DNA of 46,409 nucleotides from Sulfurimonas sp. (GCA_027063745.1 JAMORG010000029.1:1-46409), one strand, 5' to 3'; positions 8,133 through 17,103 are shown, counted from the stretch's first letter. A program made the numbers and translations. Notes: generated by a model from the sequence alone, not told the origin.

Positions 8133-10067
8133 ATGCCCAACAGATTAGCAAATGCAGACTCCCCATATCTCCAACAACACAAAGATAATCCAGTTGACTG
8201 GTGGCCATGGTGCGATGAGGCCTTTGAGAGAGCAAAAGAAGAGAACAAAGCCATTTTTATCAGTATCGGTTACTCCTCATGTCACTGGTGTCATGTTATG
8301 GAAGAGAGAGTCTTTGAAAATGAGGAGTGCGCAAAGATCTTAAATGAAAACTTCATCTCCATCAAAGTCGATCGTGAAGAGCGTCCGGACATTGATAAGT
8401 TCTATCAAGAGGTATATATGTTACTCAATCGCAGAGCCGGTGGATGGCCGACATCTATCTTTTGTACACCGGACAACAAACCTTTTTATGCAGGAACATA
8501 CATCCCACCTGAGTCCGAGCAAGGCAGTATTGAGGGTATGGGCTTTATAGAACTTACAAAACTCATAGCACGAAAAGTCAAAGAAAATGACCCTAAACTC
8601 TTTGAAAATGCAGATGAGATCGAGAGTTTTATAAAACAGGTTGAGCATCCAAAAGAAGCAACGGTTCTCAAAGAGGATTTTTACAAGGTCTTTTTACGAC
8701 AGGCAAAAAACAACTATGACACACGTAACGGTGGTTTTTCTGACAGACCGAAGTTCCCTCACGCATCAACACTCCATGCACTTTTAGTTATAGACAGGCT
8801 CTATAATGACAAGAGTGCAAAAGCAATGATTACCAACACACTTGATAATATGAAAAAAGGCGGTATGTACGATCTTGTTGATGGTGGATTTTGTCGCTAC
8901 AGTGTCGATGAAAAGTGGCTTGTACCGCACTTTGAGAAGATGCTTTATGACAATGCCCTTTTATGTGGTGTGTATAGTGATGCCTATCTGCTTTATGAAG
9001 AGAACAGCTACTTAAAAACAGCGCGTGAGATAGCAGACTTTATACACAACTATATGAGCGAAGAGGGTCTTTTTTACTCTGCAAGTGATGCTGACAGTGA
9101 AGGTGAAGAGGGAACTTACTTTGTCTATAGCTACGAAGAGGTCTATACTGCACTCAAAGAAGCAGGCTATAATGATGCAGATAAAATGTGTGAAGCAATG
9201 AGTGTCACACATCACGGAAACTTTGAAAATGGCAAAAGCATCATCCGTTTTGAAGCTGAGATACCTGAGTGGTTCGATGATGTAAAGATCATCCTCCAAA
9301 ATATTCGCTCAAAACGTGAGTACCCATTTATAGACAAGAAAGTACAAACATCTTGGTCGGCTATGATGATAACAGCCCTTTTTAAACTTGGAACGATTGA
9401 TACTAAATACTATGAATATGCAAAAAAATCTCTTGATAAACTACTTGATACGATGCTTATTGATGATAGACTCTACCATACGACACTTATTCACAAAGAG
9501 CCAAAGGTAGAGGCATTTTTAGAAGATTATGCCTTTTTATCACAAGCACTTCTGGCTGCTTATAAGCAGACGCAAGATGAGCTCTATCTTATCAAAGCAC
9601 ATCAGATGATAAACAAAGCATTGGAGCGATTTTATGACAAAGGCTTATGGAACTTCAGTGATGGTGAGTTTAGTGTAAAAGCAGAAACAACTGACAATAC
9701 CTACACTTCATCTGTATCTGTTATGGTAGAAGTACTACTAAGCATTGCAACTCTTTTAGAAGATGAAAAGTATGCACACTTTGCTTTTAAAACGATGGAG
9801 TACAACTCCTATGATCTTGGTAGAAAAACCATCTACTACCCATATATGCTCACGCAGGTACTTCGTTACCTAAAAGAAGATCGTATCATCAAGACATCTG
9901 TGCAAAATATACGCAATCATGCCTATGAGCTTGCTAAAATTCGCTACCCTTTTGTTCTTTACAAGGCAGATGCAAATGATGGCTATATGGTGTGTGGAAA
10001 AACAAGCTGTTTTGCCAATACAAAAGATGTAAATGAGCTAGATACTCTTGTTTCAAACTCTTTTTAA
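8133..10067 (+). CDS. YyaL/DUF255 thioredoxin-domain protein
   Basis: The 644-residue protein belongs to the YyaL / spermatogenesis-associated protein 20 family. It opens with the family hallmark [19 protein letters not shown], followed by a thioredoxin-like fold with C50-H-W-C53 in SSCHWCHVM and the cis-proline region [12 protein letters not shown]. From about residue 200 it continues as an alpha/alpha toroid resembling glucosaminidase-type glycosidases ([32 protein letters not shown]). The biochemical function of the family is unsettled. Length is close to normal (usual range about 600-700). It has its own promoter region and is followed 38 bases later by ppk2, with another -10 between, so co-transcription is possible but not required. 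Confidence 0.92.
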   Translation: MPNRLANADSPYLQQHKDNPVDWWPWCDEAFERAKEENKAIFISIGYSSCHWCHVMEERVFENEECAKILNENFISIKVDREERPDIDKFYQEVYMLLNRRAGGWPTSIFCTPDNKPFYAGTYIPPESEQGSIEGMGFIELTKLIARKVKENDPKLFENADEIESFIKQVEHPKEATVLKEDFYKVFLRQAKNNYDTRNGGFSDRPKFPHASTLHALLVIDRLYNDKSAKAMITNTLDNMKKGGMYDLVDGGFCRYSVDEKWLVPHFEKMLYDNALLCGVYSDAYLLYEENSYLKTAREIADFIHNYMSEEGLFYSASDADSEGEEGTYFVYSYEEVYTALKEAGYNDADKMCEAMSVTHHGNFENGKSIIRFEAEIPEWFDDVKIILQNIRSKREYPFIDKKVQTSWSAMMITALFKLGTIDTKYYEYAKKSLDKLLDTMLIDDRLYHTTLIHKEPKVEAFLEDYAFLSQALLAAYKQTQDELYLIKAHQMINKALERFYDKGLWNFSDGEFSVKAETTDNTYTSSVSVMVEVLLSIATLLEDEKYAHFAFKTMEYNSYDLGRKTIYYPYMLTQVLRYLKEDRIIKTSVQNIRNHAYELAKIRYPFVLYKADANDGYMVCGKTSCFANTKDVNELDTLVSNSF

Positions 10068-10079
10068 ACTTTAAAGGCT

Positions 10080-10085
10080 TATAAT
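10080..10085 (+). promoter_or_regulatory. -10 box before ppk2
   Basis: TATAAT at 10080-10085 lies 20 bases before the ATG of ppk2, with the ribosome-binding site AAGGA at 10096-10100. A transcript from here would have a very short leader. Confidence 0.45.
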
Positions 10086-10105
10086 TATTTTATACAAGGA
10101 TAGTT

Positions 10106-10954
10106 ATGAGTAAAAAGAACAAAGAAAAAAAGATTAAACACACTAAAGGTGACAGAGTAGCTGTCTGGAAAAAGCGTGAGACCATCGAGTATGAGGTCGA
10201 ACTCAAACGCCTCCAGATAGAGCTGCTCAAGATGCAAAACTACATAAAAGAGACAGGTCAAAAGGTTTTGATGATTTTTGAGGGGCGTGATGCAGCAGGA
10301 AAAGGCGGTACCATCAAACGCATCACAGAGCATCTCAACCCCCGTGGTGCCCGTGTCGTTGCACTTGACAAGCCAAGTGACATCGAAAAGACACAGTGGT
10401 ATTTTCAGCGCTATGTTACCCATCTTCCAGCAGCAGGAGAGATAGTTCTTTTTGACAGAAGCTGGTACAACCGTGCCGGTGTTGAGCCTGTTATGGGCTT
10501 TTGCAGCCAAGAGGAGCACAAAGAATTTTTGCATGAAGTACCCGAGTTTGAGAAGATGCTTGTCAACTCTGATATCAAGATATTTAAGTTCTACTTCTCA
10601 GTAAGCAAAGAGGAACAAAAACGCCGCTTTGAAAAACGTAGAACAGATCCGCTCAAACAGTATAAACTCTCTCCTGTCGATGAAAAATCACAGGGACTGT
10701 GGGACAAATATACCATAGCAAAATACTCTATGCTTTTAGCATCGCATACAGACCATGCTCCATGGACCATTATCCGCTCAGATGACAAGAAGAAAGCACG
10801 TATCAACACCATAAAACATATCTTAAACCACTTCGACTATCCAGACAAAATAGATGCAAAAAAACTCAAAGCTGATGACAATATTCGCATTTCTGCTGAT
10901 GATGAGATACGCATTATGGAGACGGAAATGAGTCTTAAAAAGACAAAAAGCTAG
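10106..10954 (+). CDS. ppk2: Polyphosphate kinase 2
   Basis: PPK2 enzymes transfer phosphate between polyphosphate and nucleotides, usually making GTP or ATP from the diphosphate. The 282-residue single-domain protein has the Walker A loop GRDAAGKGG (about residues 60-68), the following lid start HLNPRGARVVALDKPS, the Walker B region FDRSWYNRAGVEPVMGFC (about 116-133) and FEKRRTDPLKQYKLSP. Length and single-domain form fit the class I group, whose usual substrates are nucleoside diphosphates; which direction dominates in the cell cannot be told from sequence. The N terminus is very lysine-rich. The ATG follows AAGGA by six bases. A hairpin lies 29 bases after its stop, just before plsC. Confidence 0.93.
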   Translation: MSKKNKEKKIKHTKGDRVAVWKKRETIEYEVELKRLQIELLKMQNYIKETGQKVLMIFEGRDAAGKGGTIKRITEHLNPRGARVVALDKPSDIEKTQWYFQRYVTHLPAAGEIVLFDRSWYNRAGVEPVMGFCSQEEHKEFLHEVPEFEKMLVNSDIKIFKFYFSVSKEEQKRRFEKRRTDPLKQYKLSPVDEKSQGLWDKYTIAKYSMLLASHTDHAPWTIIRSDDKKKARINTIKHILNHFDYPDKIDAKKLKADDNIRISADDEIRIMETEMSLKKTKS

Positions 10955-10976
10955 CTCTTTGTTAAAGATATTTGGC

Positions 10977-11002
10977 TATAATCCTCTTTTTAATTAAAGA
11001 GG
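10977..11002 (+). promoter_or_regulatory. -10 box and hairpin overlapping the plsC ribosome-binding site
   Basis: TATAAT lies at 10977-10982. Directly after it, CCTCTTT (10983-10989) pairs with AAAGAGG (10996-11002), and five T follow. The 3' arm contains AGAGG, the ribosome-binding site of plsC, six bases from its ATG. The element looks like a terminator for ppk2 read-through and also hides the plsC ribosome-binding site in long transcripts. A transcript starting from the local -10 would begin inside the 5' arm and leave the site free. Confidence 0.5.
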
Positions 11003-11008
11003 TTTTTC

Positions 11009-11710
11009 ATGTTTAAAAATATAGGTAAATTTATATATATGATTGAGCTTGGGCTCAAATATAAAAAAATCTTCAAAGAGATTTACTTTCATCCTTTTTT
11101 AACGATGAAGTACCGCTATCAAAAGCTCTCACGTGCTCGTGGTGAGTACTCCAATAAAGTGCTTGATTTTTTAAATATTGAAGTAAAACTCATAGGCGAA
11201 CTGCCAAAAAAAGACAGAATTCTCTACGCTATGAATCACCGCTCCCTGCTTGACATCTTGGTTATGGAAAATATCTTTATGCGTGAGAGTAAAAACGGGA
11301 CATGGATAGCAAAACAGGAGCTCTTTGAAGACCCTATATATGGAGAGTTTTTCAAATACAGCGGATGTATCAGTGTTGATCTGGAGAACAAACGCGGTCT
11401 GCTTAACTTCTTCAAAACCATCAAAAAGGTTTTTTCAAAAGTAGATGATATGAACCTCTACATCTTCCCAGAGGGTGAACGCTTTAAAGGTGAAGGTATC
11501 CACAAGTTTCAAGGTGGTGCACAAAAGATTGCCAAAGCAAACAACTTAAATGTTGTACCGGTATACCTTAAAGGTAAAATGGAAGAGGTCTTTAAAAATG
11601 CTCCTTATAAAGAGAAGTATGTCGTTGAAGTCTATATGGGTGAAGTGATGGGATATGAAAATATCGAAGAGAACTACTTAGAGTTTTATAACAGCGTAAA
11701 GGATAAATAG
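11009..11710 (+). CDS. plsC: 1-acyl-sn-glycerol-3-phosphate acyltransferase
   Basis: PlsC-type acyltransferase, adding the second acyl chain to lysophosphatidic acid in membrane phospholipid synthesis. The 233-residue protein shows the catalytic NHxxxxD box as N76-HRSLL-D82, an acceptor-binding FPEGERF (about 153-159) and the later VVPVYLKG strand, in the expected order and spacing. One hydrophobic stretch near the N terminus (IGKFIYMIELGL) could seat it at the membrane. Related families acylate lipid A or ornithine lipids, so the precise acceptor is inferred. The stop TAG overlaps by one base the GTG start of pdxJ, giving translational coupling to the two vitamin B6 genes. Confidence 0.88.
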   Translation: MFKNIGKFIYMIELGLKYKKIFKEIYFHPFLTMKYRYQKLSRARGEYSNKVLDFLNIEVKLIGELPKKDRILYAMNHRSLLDILVMENIFMRESKNGTWIAKQELFEDPIYGEFFKYSGCISVDLENKRGLLNFFKTIKKVFSKVDDMNLYIFPEGERFKGEGIHKFQGGAQKIAKANNLNVVPVYLKGKMEEVFKNAPYKEKYVVEVYMGEVMGYENIEENYLEFYNSVKDK

Positions 11711-12501
11711 TGCAAAAACTGACTTTAGGGGTAAATATTGACCATGTTGCAGTATTGCGTGAGGCAAGACGTGTCAATGACCCGGATATTCTTGAAGCGC
11801 TCTTTGTAGCCTGTGCCAATGGAGCTGACCAGATTACAATTCATTTGCGTGAGGACCGTCGTCACATTCAAGACAGTGATGTTACAAACATCATCAGACA
11901 CTCAAAACTTCCGGTAAATCTCGAGTGTTCCATAAACAAAGAGATATTGGAAATCGTTGCTTATGAACGCCCGCACCGCGCTACACTTGTTCCTGAAAAG
12001 CGCCAAGAGGTAACAACAGAGGGCGGGCTTGATGTTTTTGGCTATGAAGACGAGATTGGCTACGCAATAGAGCGTCTGCACGATGCACTCATTCCGGTCT
12101 CTCTTTTTGTAGATCCAAGCATAGAGGCTATGGAGAAGTCAAAGGAGCTTGGAGCTGAGATGGTAGAGCTGCATACCGGTCTTTATGCCAACCTCTTTGC
12201 AATGCTGCACTCAAACCTCCCCTACTCAAACCACTCTGTAAAAGAACTTGAATTTCCTCGCAACGAACTTGAAGTTCGCCTTGAAAAATCACTCTCAGAG
12301 ATCAAGATGGCAGCACTCCATGCAAAAAAAATTGGTCTTGAAGTAGCAGCCGGTCATGGACTTAACTACCATAATGTAAGCGATATTGTAGCCATCGATG
12401 CCATATCCGAGCTCAACATTGGTCAAAGCATCGTTGCTCGCTCTGTCTTTAGCGGACTTGCAGATGCTGTGGCAGAGATGAAGCGCCTTACAACACGATG
12501 A
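11710..12501 (+). CDS. pdxJ: Pyridoxine 5'-phosphate synthase
   Basis: PdxJ condenses 1-deoxyxylulose 5-phosphate with 3-amino-2-oxopropyl phosphate to make pyridoxine 5'-phosphate. The 263-residue TIM-barrel protein begins with the family signature LGVNIDHVAVLREARR and has ITIHLREDRRHIQD, VNLECS, LVPEKRQEVTTEGG, VELHTGLYA and the phosphate-binding ending AGHGLNYHNV and LNIGQSIVARSV. Translation starts at GTG, sharing a base with the plsC stop. It overlaps pdxA by four bases (ATGA), and PdxA supplies its substrate, so the pair forms the core of the DXP-dependent vitamin B6 pathway. Two octamer copies lie 90 bases apart in the same orientation near its 5' end. Confidence 0.97.
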   Translation: MQKLTLGVNIDHVAVLREARRVNDPDILEALFVACANGADQITIHLREDRRHIQDSDVTNIIRHSKLPVNLECSINKEILEIVAYERPHRATLVPEKRQEVTTEGGLDVFGYEDEIGYAIERLHDALIPVSLFVDPSIEAMEKSKELGAEMVELHTGLYANLFAMLHSNLPYSNHSVKELEFPRNELEVRLEKSLSEIKMAALHAKKIGLEVAAGHGLNYHNVSDIVAIDAISELNIGQSIVARSVFSGLADAVAEMKRLTTR

Positions 12502-13421
12502 GTCCTCTTCCTACCATTGCCATCAGTGTCGGTGACCTCAACGGTGTCGGTATTGAGATAGCCCTAAACTCTCACGCAGCAGTCACAAAACTCTGCACTC
12601 CCATCTACTGCATAAACAAAACTATGCTCACGCAGGCTGCAAAAAAACTGGGTATGCAAGTTCCACAAGATATGCAACTAGCCTCTGTTGATGGTGAATT
12701 TAGCATCAAAGAAGGAAGTGTAACAAAAGAGAGTGGCAAGTACTCGTATGATTCTTTTATGAAAGCCATAGAATTATGTGAAAACAAAGAGGCTGTCGCT
12801 GTTGTAACCATGCCTATACATAAAGAGGCATGGATGAAAGCAGGACTAAAGTATAAAGGTCATACTGATCTGCTTCGCAAACACTTTAATAAAGAAGCCA
12901 TCATGATGCTAGGCTGCCCTTCTATGTTTGTAGCACTCTTTACAGAACATATGCCGCTAAAAGATGTAGCAGCTGCACTTACATACAAAGATCTCAAAAG
13001 ATTTCTACTCGATCTACACAATTCACTACCGAAAGAAAAAGTGGCAGTACTGGGACTTAACCCTCACGCAGGTGATAACGGTGTACTGGGAGATGAAGAA
13101 AAGATAATCACAGCAGCCATAGAAGATGTCAATAAAGAGGTAGGTTTTGAGCAGTTTATAGGTCCTGTTGTACCTGATGTCGCTTTTGCACCCTACTTTC
13201 GAAAGAACTATAACTACTATGTTGCGATGTACCATGACCAAGGACTAGCCCCTCTCAAAGCGCTCTACTTTGATAAGAGTGTCAATATTTCACTCAATCT
13301 GCCTATTATTCGTACATCAGTTGACCATGGAACAGCCTTTGATATTGCCTATAAGCATCAAGCGAACAACCTTAGTTACATCAATGCCATAAAGAGTGCT
13401 ATTGAATTTATAAATAACTAA
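12498..13421 (+). CDS. pdxA: 4-hydroxythreonine-4-phosphate dehydrogenase
   Basis: PdxA oxidises 4-phosphohydroxy-L-threonine with NAD; the product decarboxylates to the substrate used by PdxJ. The 307-residue protein has the N-terminal AISVGDLNGVGIEIAL, the metal-site histidines in KGHTDLLRKHF and AMYHDQGLAPLKAL, and the ending IIRTSVDHGTAFDIAY. It starts within the last four bases of pdxJ. The product is a little shorter than the enterobacterial enzyme (about 330 residues) but complete. Three octamers, all read as CTCACGCA on the coding strand but in two frames, lie in this gene. Confidence 0.96.
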   Translation: MSPLPTIAISVGDLNGVGIEIALNSHAAVTKLCTPIYCINKTMLTQAAKKLGMQVPQDMQLASVDGEFSIKEGSVTKESGKYSYDSFMKAIELCENKEAVAVVTMPIHKEAWMKAGLKYKGHTDLLRKHFNKEAIMMLGCPSMFVALFTEHMPLKDVAAALTYKDLKRFLLDLHNSLPKEKVAVLGLNPHAGDNGVLGDEEKIITAAIEDVNKEVGFEQFIGPVVPDVAFAPYFRKNYNYYVAMYHDQGLAPLKALYFDKSVNISLNLPIIRTSVDHGTAFDIAYKHQANNLSYINAIKSAIEFINN

Positions 13422-13450
13422 AAGATAATTATTTTCCTTTAAGAATTTTT

Positions 13451-13459
13451 TGCTATACT
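13451..13459 (+). promoter_or_regulatory. Extended -10 for the cytochrome c peroxidase gene
   Basis: TGCTATACT is a TG-extended -10 with hexamer TATACT at 13454-13459, 54 bases before the ATG. A ribosome-binding site (GAAGGAAA) precedes the start. No -35 is clear. Confidence 0.5.
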
Positions 13460-13513
13460 TTTGCCAACAAAAGGCTATAGTAGTCTTAATTATTTCATCT
13501 GAAGGAAAATAAA

Positions 13514-14527
13514 ATGAAAAAAATCATCACACTTGCACTTACAGCTGCATCATTAATGGCTGGCTCACTGGTACAAGAGGCAAAGAATGCAGGAATGGCT
13601 GCTATTCCAGAATCTCAAACTGAGCTTTTAAAGCTTATTGACAATCCTAAAAACCCTATTACAAAAGCAAAAGTAGAACTTGGTAAAAAACTCTATTTCG
13701 ATCCACGTCTTTCAAAGAGTGGTCTTATCTCTTGTAATACGTGCCACAACCTCTCTAAAGGTGGAGACGACGGTATGGAAGCGGCAATCGGTCACAAATG
13801 GAGAGCAAACCCACATCATCTAAGCTCTCCTACAGTTTATAATGCTGTATTTAATGACAAACAGTTCTGGGATGGTAGAAGTCCAGACTTAGAAGACCAA
13901 GCACAAGGTCCTATCCAGGCAGCTCCAGAAATGGCAGCAACACCTGAGCATGTTGTAGCTGTTGTTACTTCTATGCCTGAGTATATAAAAGAGTTCAAAA
14001 AAGCATATGGAAAAGATGTAAAGATCGACTTCAAAAAAGTAGCTGATACTATTGGTATTTTTGAGCGTACACTTGTTACTCCATCTGCCTATGACAAGTT
14101 TATGAACGGATGCCCAAGTGCCATGACAAAAGAGCAAAAAGAGGGTCTTAAAACTTTCATTCAAGTTGGATGTGCTTCATGTCACAATGGTGTAGGTATC
14201 GGTGGTGGTATGGCTCCGATGAACGTTGCGGCTGAGTACAAATATATGAACGTTGGTGATTTCAAAGGTGATAAAAATGGTATGGTTAAAGTACCAACAC
14301 TTAGAAATGTAACAGAGACTGCACCATATTTTCACAACGGTATGGTAAAAACACTTCGTGGTGCGATCAAAGAGATGGCTCGTGTACAACTTGGTACAAA
14401 ACTTACTGAGAAACAAGTTAGCTCAATCGAAGCATTCTTGGGTGCACTTGATGGTAAAAAACCATACATGAAAGTTCCAATGCTTCCTGCATCAAATGCA
14501 AAAACTCCAAGACCGGACGTAAAGTAA
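13514..14527 (+). CDS. Dihaem cytochrome c peroxidase
   Basis: The secreted 337-residue protein is a bacterial dihaem cytochrome c peroxidase that reduces hydrogen peroxide in the periplasm with electrons from small c-type cytochromes. A signal peptide (about 1-16, ending SLMAG) leads to the N-terminal haem site C74-N-T-C77-H78 and the C-terminal, electron-accepting haem site C220-A-S-C223-H224. Conserved segments between and after them are LGKKLYFDPRLSKSG, NPHHLSSPTVYNAVFN, QFWDGRSPDLEDQA and the late VKVPTLRNVTETAPYFHNG with its methionine. Length and both haem motifs are complete. It is a single-gene unit with its own promoter and a strong terminator immediately downstream. Confidence 0.95.
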   Translation: MKKIITLALTAASLMAGSLVQEAKNAGMAAIPESQTELLKLIDNPKNPITKAKVELGKKLYFDPRLSKSGLISCNTCHNLSKGGDDGMEAAIGHKWRANPHHLSSPTVYNAVFNDKQFWDGRSPDLEDQAQGPIQAAPEMAATPEHVVAVVTSMPEYIKEFKKAYGKDVKIDFKKVADTIGIFERTLVTPSAYDKFMNGCPSAMTKEQKEGLKTFIQVGCASCHNGVGIGGGMAPMNVAAEYKYMNVGDFKGDKNGMVKVPTLRNVTETAPYFHNGMVKTLRGAIKEMARVQLGTKLTEKQVSSIEAFLGALDGKKPYMKVPMLPASNAKTPRPDVK

Positions 14528-14545
14528 GTTTTACGCCCTCTCTAT

Positions 14546-14569
14546 AACTCCCCTATACTAAGGGGAGTT
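14546..14569 (+). terminator. Rho-independent terminator after the peroxidase gene
   Basis: AACTCCCCT (14546-14554) and AGGGGAGTT (14561-14569) form a perfect 9-base-pair stem with loop ATACTA. A T-rich tail (TTTCTCTCTC) follows. It lies 19 bases after the stop codon. Confidence 0.85.
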
Positions 14570-14614
14570 TTTCTCTCTCAGCAAACTTCAAACTTCTCTG
14601 CTCTATAATTGAGA

Positions 14615-16078
14615 ATGATACGAACAATATTATTTTTTATAGGGATGGTGATTATGATGCAAACAACAGTAGATGCAGCACGTCCATGTGCAGTCTGTGG
14701 TACTTTCTACCCAGCAGACAAAGAAGAACTCCAAACAATGATTCAAACTTATCTTACAGAAGCAAAGAGTGTAGAGCCAAAAGAGCAAAAAGCACTGATT
14801 GTGCCTCACGCAGGTTATGTTTACTCTGCACCTGTTGCAGCAGTAGCCTATAAAACACTCCATAAAAAGTATAAAAATATCTTTTTGCTCGGCTCATCAC
14901 ACCATGTTAATTTTGATGGCGTATCGCTCTATAACCAAGGGGACTATGTTACACCTCTTGGCAAGGTTCATGTAAACCAGAGCATAGTGCAAAAACTCAT
15001 TGATGAAAACGAGTTTATCACATACAAACCTGAAGCGCACACAAAAGAACATACCCTCGAGGTACAACTTCCTTTTTTACAAAGTATCTATAAAGAAGAT
15101 GAACTCAGCATCGTGCCTATTCTTATGGCGACATCAAACATTGAGACCATCAGTAAGATGGCAACGGTATTAGCACCCTACTTTGAAGATGATGCAAACC
15201 TCTTTATCATCTCAACTGACCTCTCCCACTATCCGGCTTATGAAGATGCAAAGCGTGTAGATATTGAGACACTCAAAGCCATAGAGTCTAACTCTGTAGA
15301 GCGCTTCATCGAAACTATCATCAAACATGAACAAGAGGGCATTGCAAACCTTGGAACTTCTGCTTGTGGTTGGGCACCGCTCATTACACTGCTTACGCTC
15401 ACGCAGAACAAAGATTACACTTATGAACTTCTTGAGTACAAAAACTCTGGCGATACGCCTTATGGCGACAGAGAGAGAGTTGTAGGCTATGGAGCTATGC
15501 GCGTCTATAAAAGTGATACAAACAGCGATGAGAAAGAGTTTACACTCAATGATGAGGAAAAAGCTATCTTAAAAGAGATAGCAAAGCTAGCCCTTTATGA
15601 AGCAGTTGAGAAAAATCAACGTATAAGCATCGATGCAAGTAAGATTCCACAAAAGCTCAAACGCCATCTTGGTGCGTTTGTAACACTTCATAAGCATGGA
15701 AAACTACGCGGTTGCATCGGTCGTTTTGAACCAGATCAGCCGCTTTATGAAGTCATAATCGACATGGCTATCTCTGCTTCTCGCTATGATAACCGCTTCA
15801 ATCCCGTAACACCGGATGAGCTAAAAGATATTGACATAGAGATATCGGTCCTCACACCAAGAAAAAAAATCAACTCTATTGATGATGTCATCGTTGGAAA
15901 ACATGGTATCTATGTAGAATATAATGGTAAAAGTGGAACATATCTACCACAGGTCGCTACTGATATGGGATGGAGTGCTGAGGAGTTTGTAAGAAGTTGC
16001 TGTGTGGAAAAAGCAGGCATACCGCCTGAGCATTGCAAAGATGCAACACTCTATGTATATGAAGCGATAGTTTTTTAA
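14615..16078 (+). CDS. Fused Memo-AMMECR1 protein (AmmeMemoRadiSam system proteins B and A)
   Basis: Residues up to about 280 form a Memo-like domain (system protein B). Its metal-site residues appear intact: histidine in PHAGYVYSAPVAA, histidine in LGSSHHVNFDG and cysteine in GTSACGWAPL, with STDLSHYPAY between. The C-terminal part (about 305-489) is an AMMECR1 domain (protein A), with GKLRGCIGRFEP and AISASRYDNRFNPV. In many prokaryotes these occur with a radical SAM protein as an uncharacterised three-part system; that partner is not in this window. The ATG at 14615 gives a hydrophobic N terminus ending near TTVDA that looks like a signal peptide. A TTG at 14609 is possible, and an ATG at 14654 after AGGG would remove the leader. 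The usual PAVAG near the N terminus reads PCAVCG. Confidence 0.88.
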   Translation: MIRTILFFIGMVIMMQTTVDAARPCAVCGTFYPADKEELQTMIQTYLTEAKSVEPKEQKALIVPHAGYVYSAPVAAVAYKTLHKKYKNIFLLGSSHHVNFDGVSLYNQGDYVTPLGKVHVNQSIVQKLIDENEFITYKPEAHTKEHTLEVQLPFLQSIYKEDELSIVPILMATSNIETISKMATVLAPYFEDDANLFIISTDLSHYPAYEDAKRVDIETLKAIESNSVERFIETIIKHEQEGIANLGTSACGWAPLITLLTLTQNKDYTYELLEYKNSGDTPYGDRERVVGYGAMRVYKSDTNSDEKEFTLNDEEKAILKEIAKLALYEAVEKNQRISIDASKIPQKLKRHLGAFVTLHKHGKLRGCIGRFEPDQPLYEVIIDMAISASRYDNRFNPVTPDELKDIDIEISVLTPRKKINSIDDVIVGKHGIYVEYNGKSGTYLPQVATDMGWSAEEFVRSCCVEKAGIPPEHCKDATLYVYEAIVF

Positions 16079-16081
16079 GAC

Positions 16082-16345
16082 TTAGTCCAGTTTATCTGGA
16101 GTAAGTCCTGCTTTTTCTAAGAAGTGACGAAGTTCAATTACAATCTCTTTTGGAAGAACAGGCTCTTTATGTGGTAAAGGCATGATATATTCATGACCAT
16201 TTAAAAAGATCTTTGCATGATGTTTTTTAGTCATGTCAACCTCTGCACCATAGTGCTCTAATGCATGAATCAACTTTTTATAGTCGATATTTGCTGATGT
16301 CGGGTGTTCAAAAACTTTCTGTATTTTTGCTTTGTGTTTACTCAT
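16082..16345 (-). CDS. HicA-like small protein without HicB
   Basis: The 87-residue protein resembles a HicA-like subfamily (dsRNA-binding-type fold): a KIQKVFEHPTSANIDYKKLI start, the EHYGAEVD strand, then KKHHAKIFLNGHEYIMPLPH and a C-terminal LRHFLEKAGLTPDKL helix. In classical HicA toxins a histidine in a GSH-like position is needed to cleave mRNA; here the matching region reads KKHHAKI. No HicB antitoxin lies on either side, so it is either an orphan or a housekeeping RNA-binding relative rather than a toxin. AAGGAA precedes the ATG. It is the last gene of the minus-strand run and ends three bases from the stop of the convergent Memo-AMMECR1 gene. Confidence 0.7.
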   Translation of the reverse strand: MSKHKAKIQKVFEHPTSANIDYKKLIHALEHYGAEVDMTKKHHAKIFLNGHEYIMPLPHKEPVLPKEIVIELRHFLEKAGLTPDKLD

Positions 16346-16416
16346 TTGTAAGTTCCTTTTTTAATTTTTGTAATAGTAGCATCTTTTCTCTTGAGAATGA
16401 GCTACTTTTGTTGCAT

Positions 16417-17103
16417 TTATTTGCGTTTTTTAAAGATAAACAGCGTTTTATCTTCTGTATCATAAAGAGAAAAATTTTGCTTATCTATAAGTTCCAGACC
16501 TTTGAGCTTTTTAAAGAGCTCAATTTTATGAAAATACTGTACTATGGTGTCTTGGTATTTTACATAACGACCATCAGCTTCTTTTTCAAAGAGTGTAAAT
16601 GTTGTGTGGAGTTCATTCTCTTTAAAAACAGCATCGACATTTAAAAACTCATCACCACTCTCATTGCTCATTGTACCCTCAGCGACATCTTTAAAACCAT
16701 AAAGAGTGTTAATATCGGCAATGAAGATACCATCATCATTGAGTTTTTCAGCCATTGCCTCTAAAAACTCAAAAAGCTCTTCTTTGTCCATAAAGTTAAG
16801 CACATCAAAGATGCTCACTATGGCATCATATTTGCCATCTACATCTTTTGCTTCAATACACTCTGCATCAAGTCCCTGAGCCTTACACTCTTCTACCATT
16901 ACAGAGCTAAGATCAACACCTTTACACTTTACACCGTCACTGATCATTCGACGCATAAAGCCACCACGCCCACAACCGACATCAAGCAGTGTCTTTACAT
17001 TGTACTCATCGAGTTCTGAACGATAAAGGTCATAGAGTGCTTCTGTTGCCTCTTCAATGCCTAGAAGATGCTCTGCTTTTGCATAGAGATCCAAGTTAGT
17101 CAT
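16417..17103 (-). CDS. Class I SAM-dependent methyltransferase
   Basis: The 228-residue protein has the Rossmann-type SAM-binding fold. Motif I is LLDVGCGRGGFMRRM (about residues 39-53), followed by the acidic end of strand 2 in CKGVDLS, then YDAIVSIFDVLNFM (motif IV region) and DDGIFIADIN. The latter half resembles small-molecule methyltransferases with a mixed sheet, containing a beta-rich insert (ENELHTTFTLFEKEADGRYVK pattern) often seen in ubiE-like or sugar methyltransferases. The substrate cannot be told. Its start shares one base with the end of hisG, so translation is coupled. It may modify something unrelated to histidine synthesis. Confidence 0.85.
   Translation of the reverse strand: MTNLDLYAKAEHLLGIEEATEALYDLYRSELDEYNVKTLLDVGCGRGGFMRRMISDGVKCKGVDLSSVMVEECKAQGLDAECIEAKDVDGKYDAIVSIFDVLNFMDKEELFEFLEAMAEKLNDDGIFIADINTLYGFKDVAEGTMSNESGDEFLNVDAVFKENELHTTFTLFEKEADGRYVKYQDTIVQYFHKIELFKKLKGLELIDKQNFSLYDTEDKTLFIFKKRK

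Noticed and set aside
10085-10534. 149-codon open frame on the minus strand opposite ppk2
   Set aside because: It mirrors the coding strand of a clear PPK2, has no recognisable family, and its composition is that of an antisense shadow.
13422-13440. Fur- or PerR-like box before the peroxidase gene
   Set aside because: The AT-rich dyad around ATAATTAT matches too few positions of a known consensus.
16261-16644. 127-codon plus-strand open frame over the HicA-like and methyltransferase genes
   Set aside because: Phenylalanine- and lysine-rich reversed composition, crossing two real genes on the other strand.
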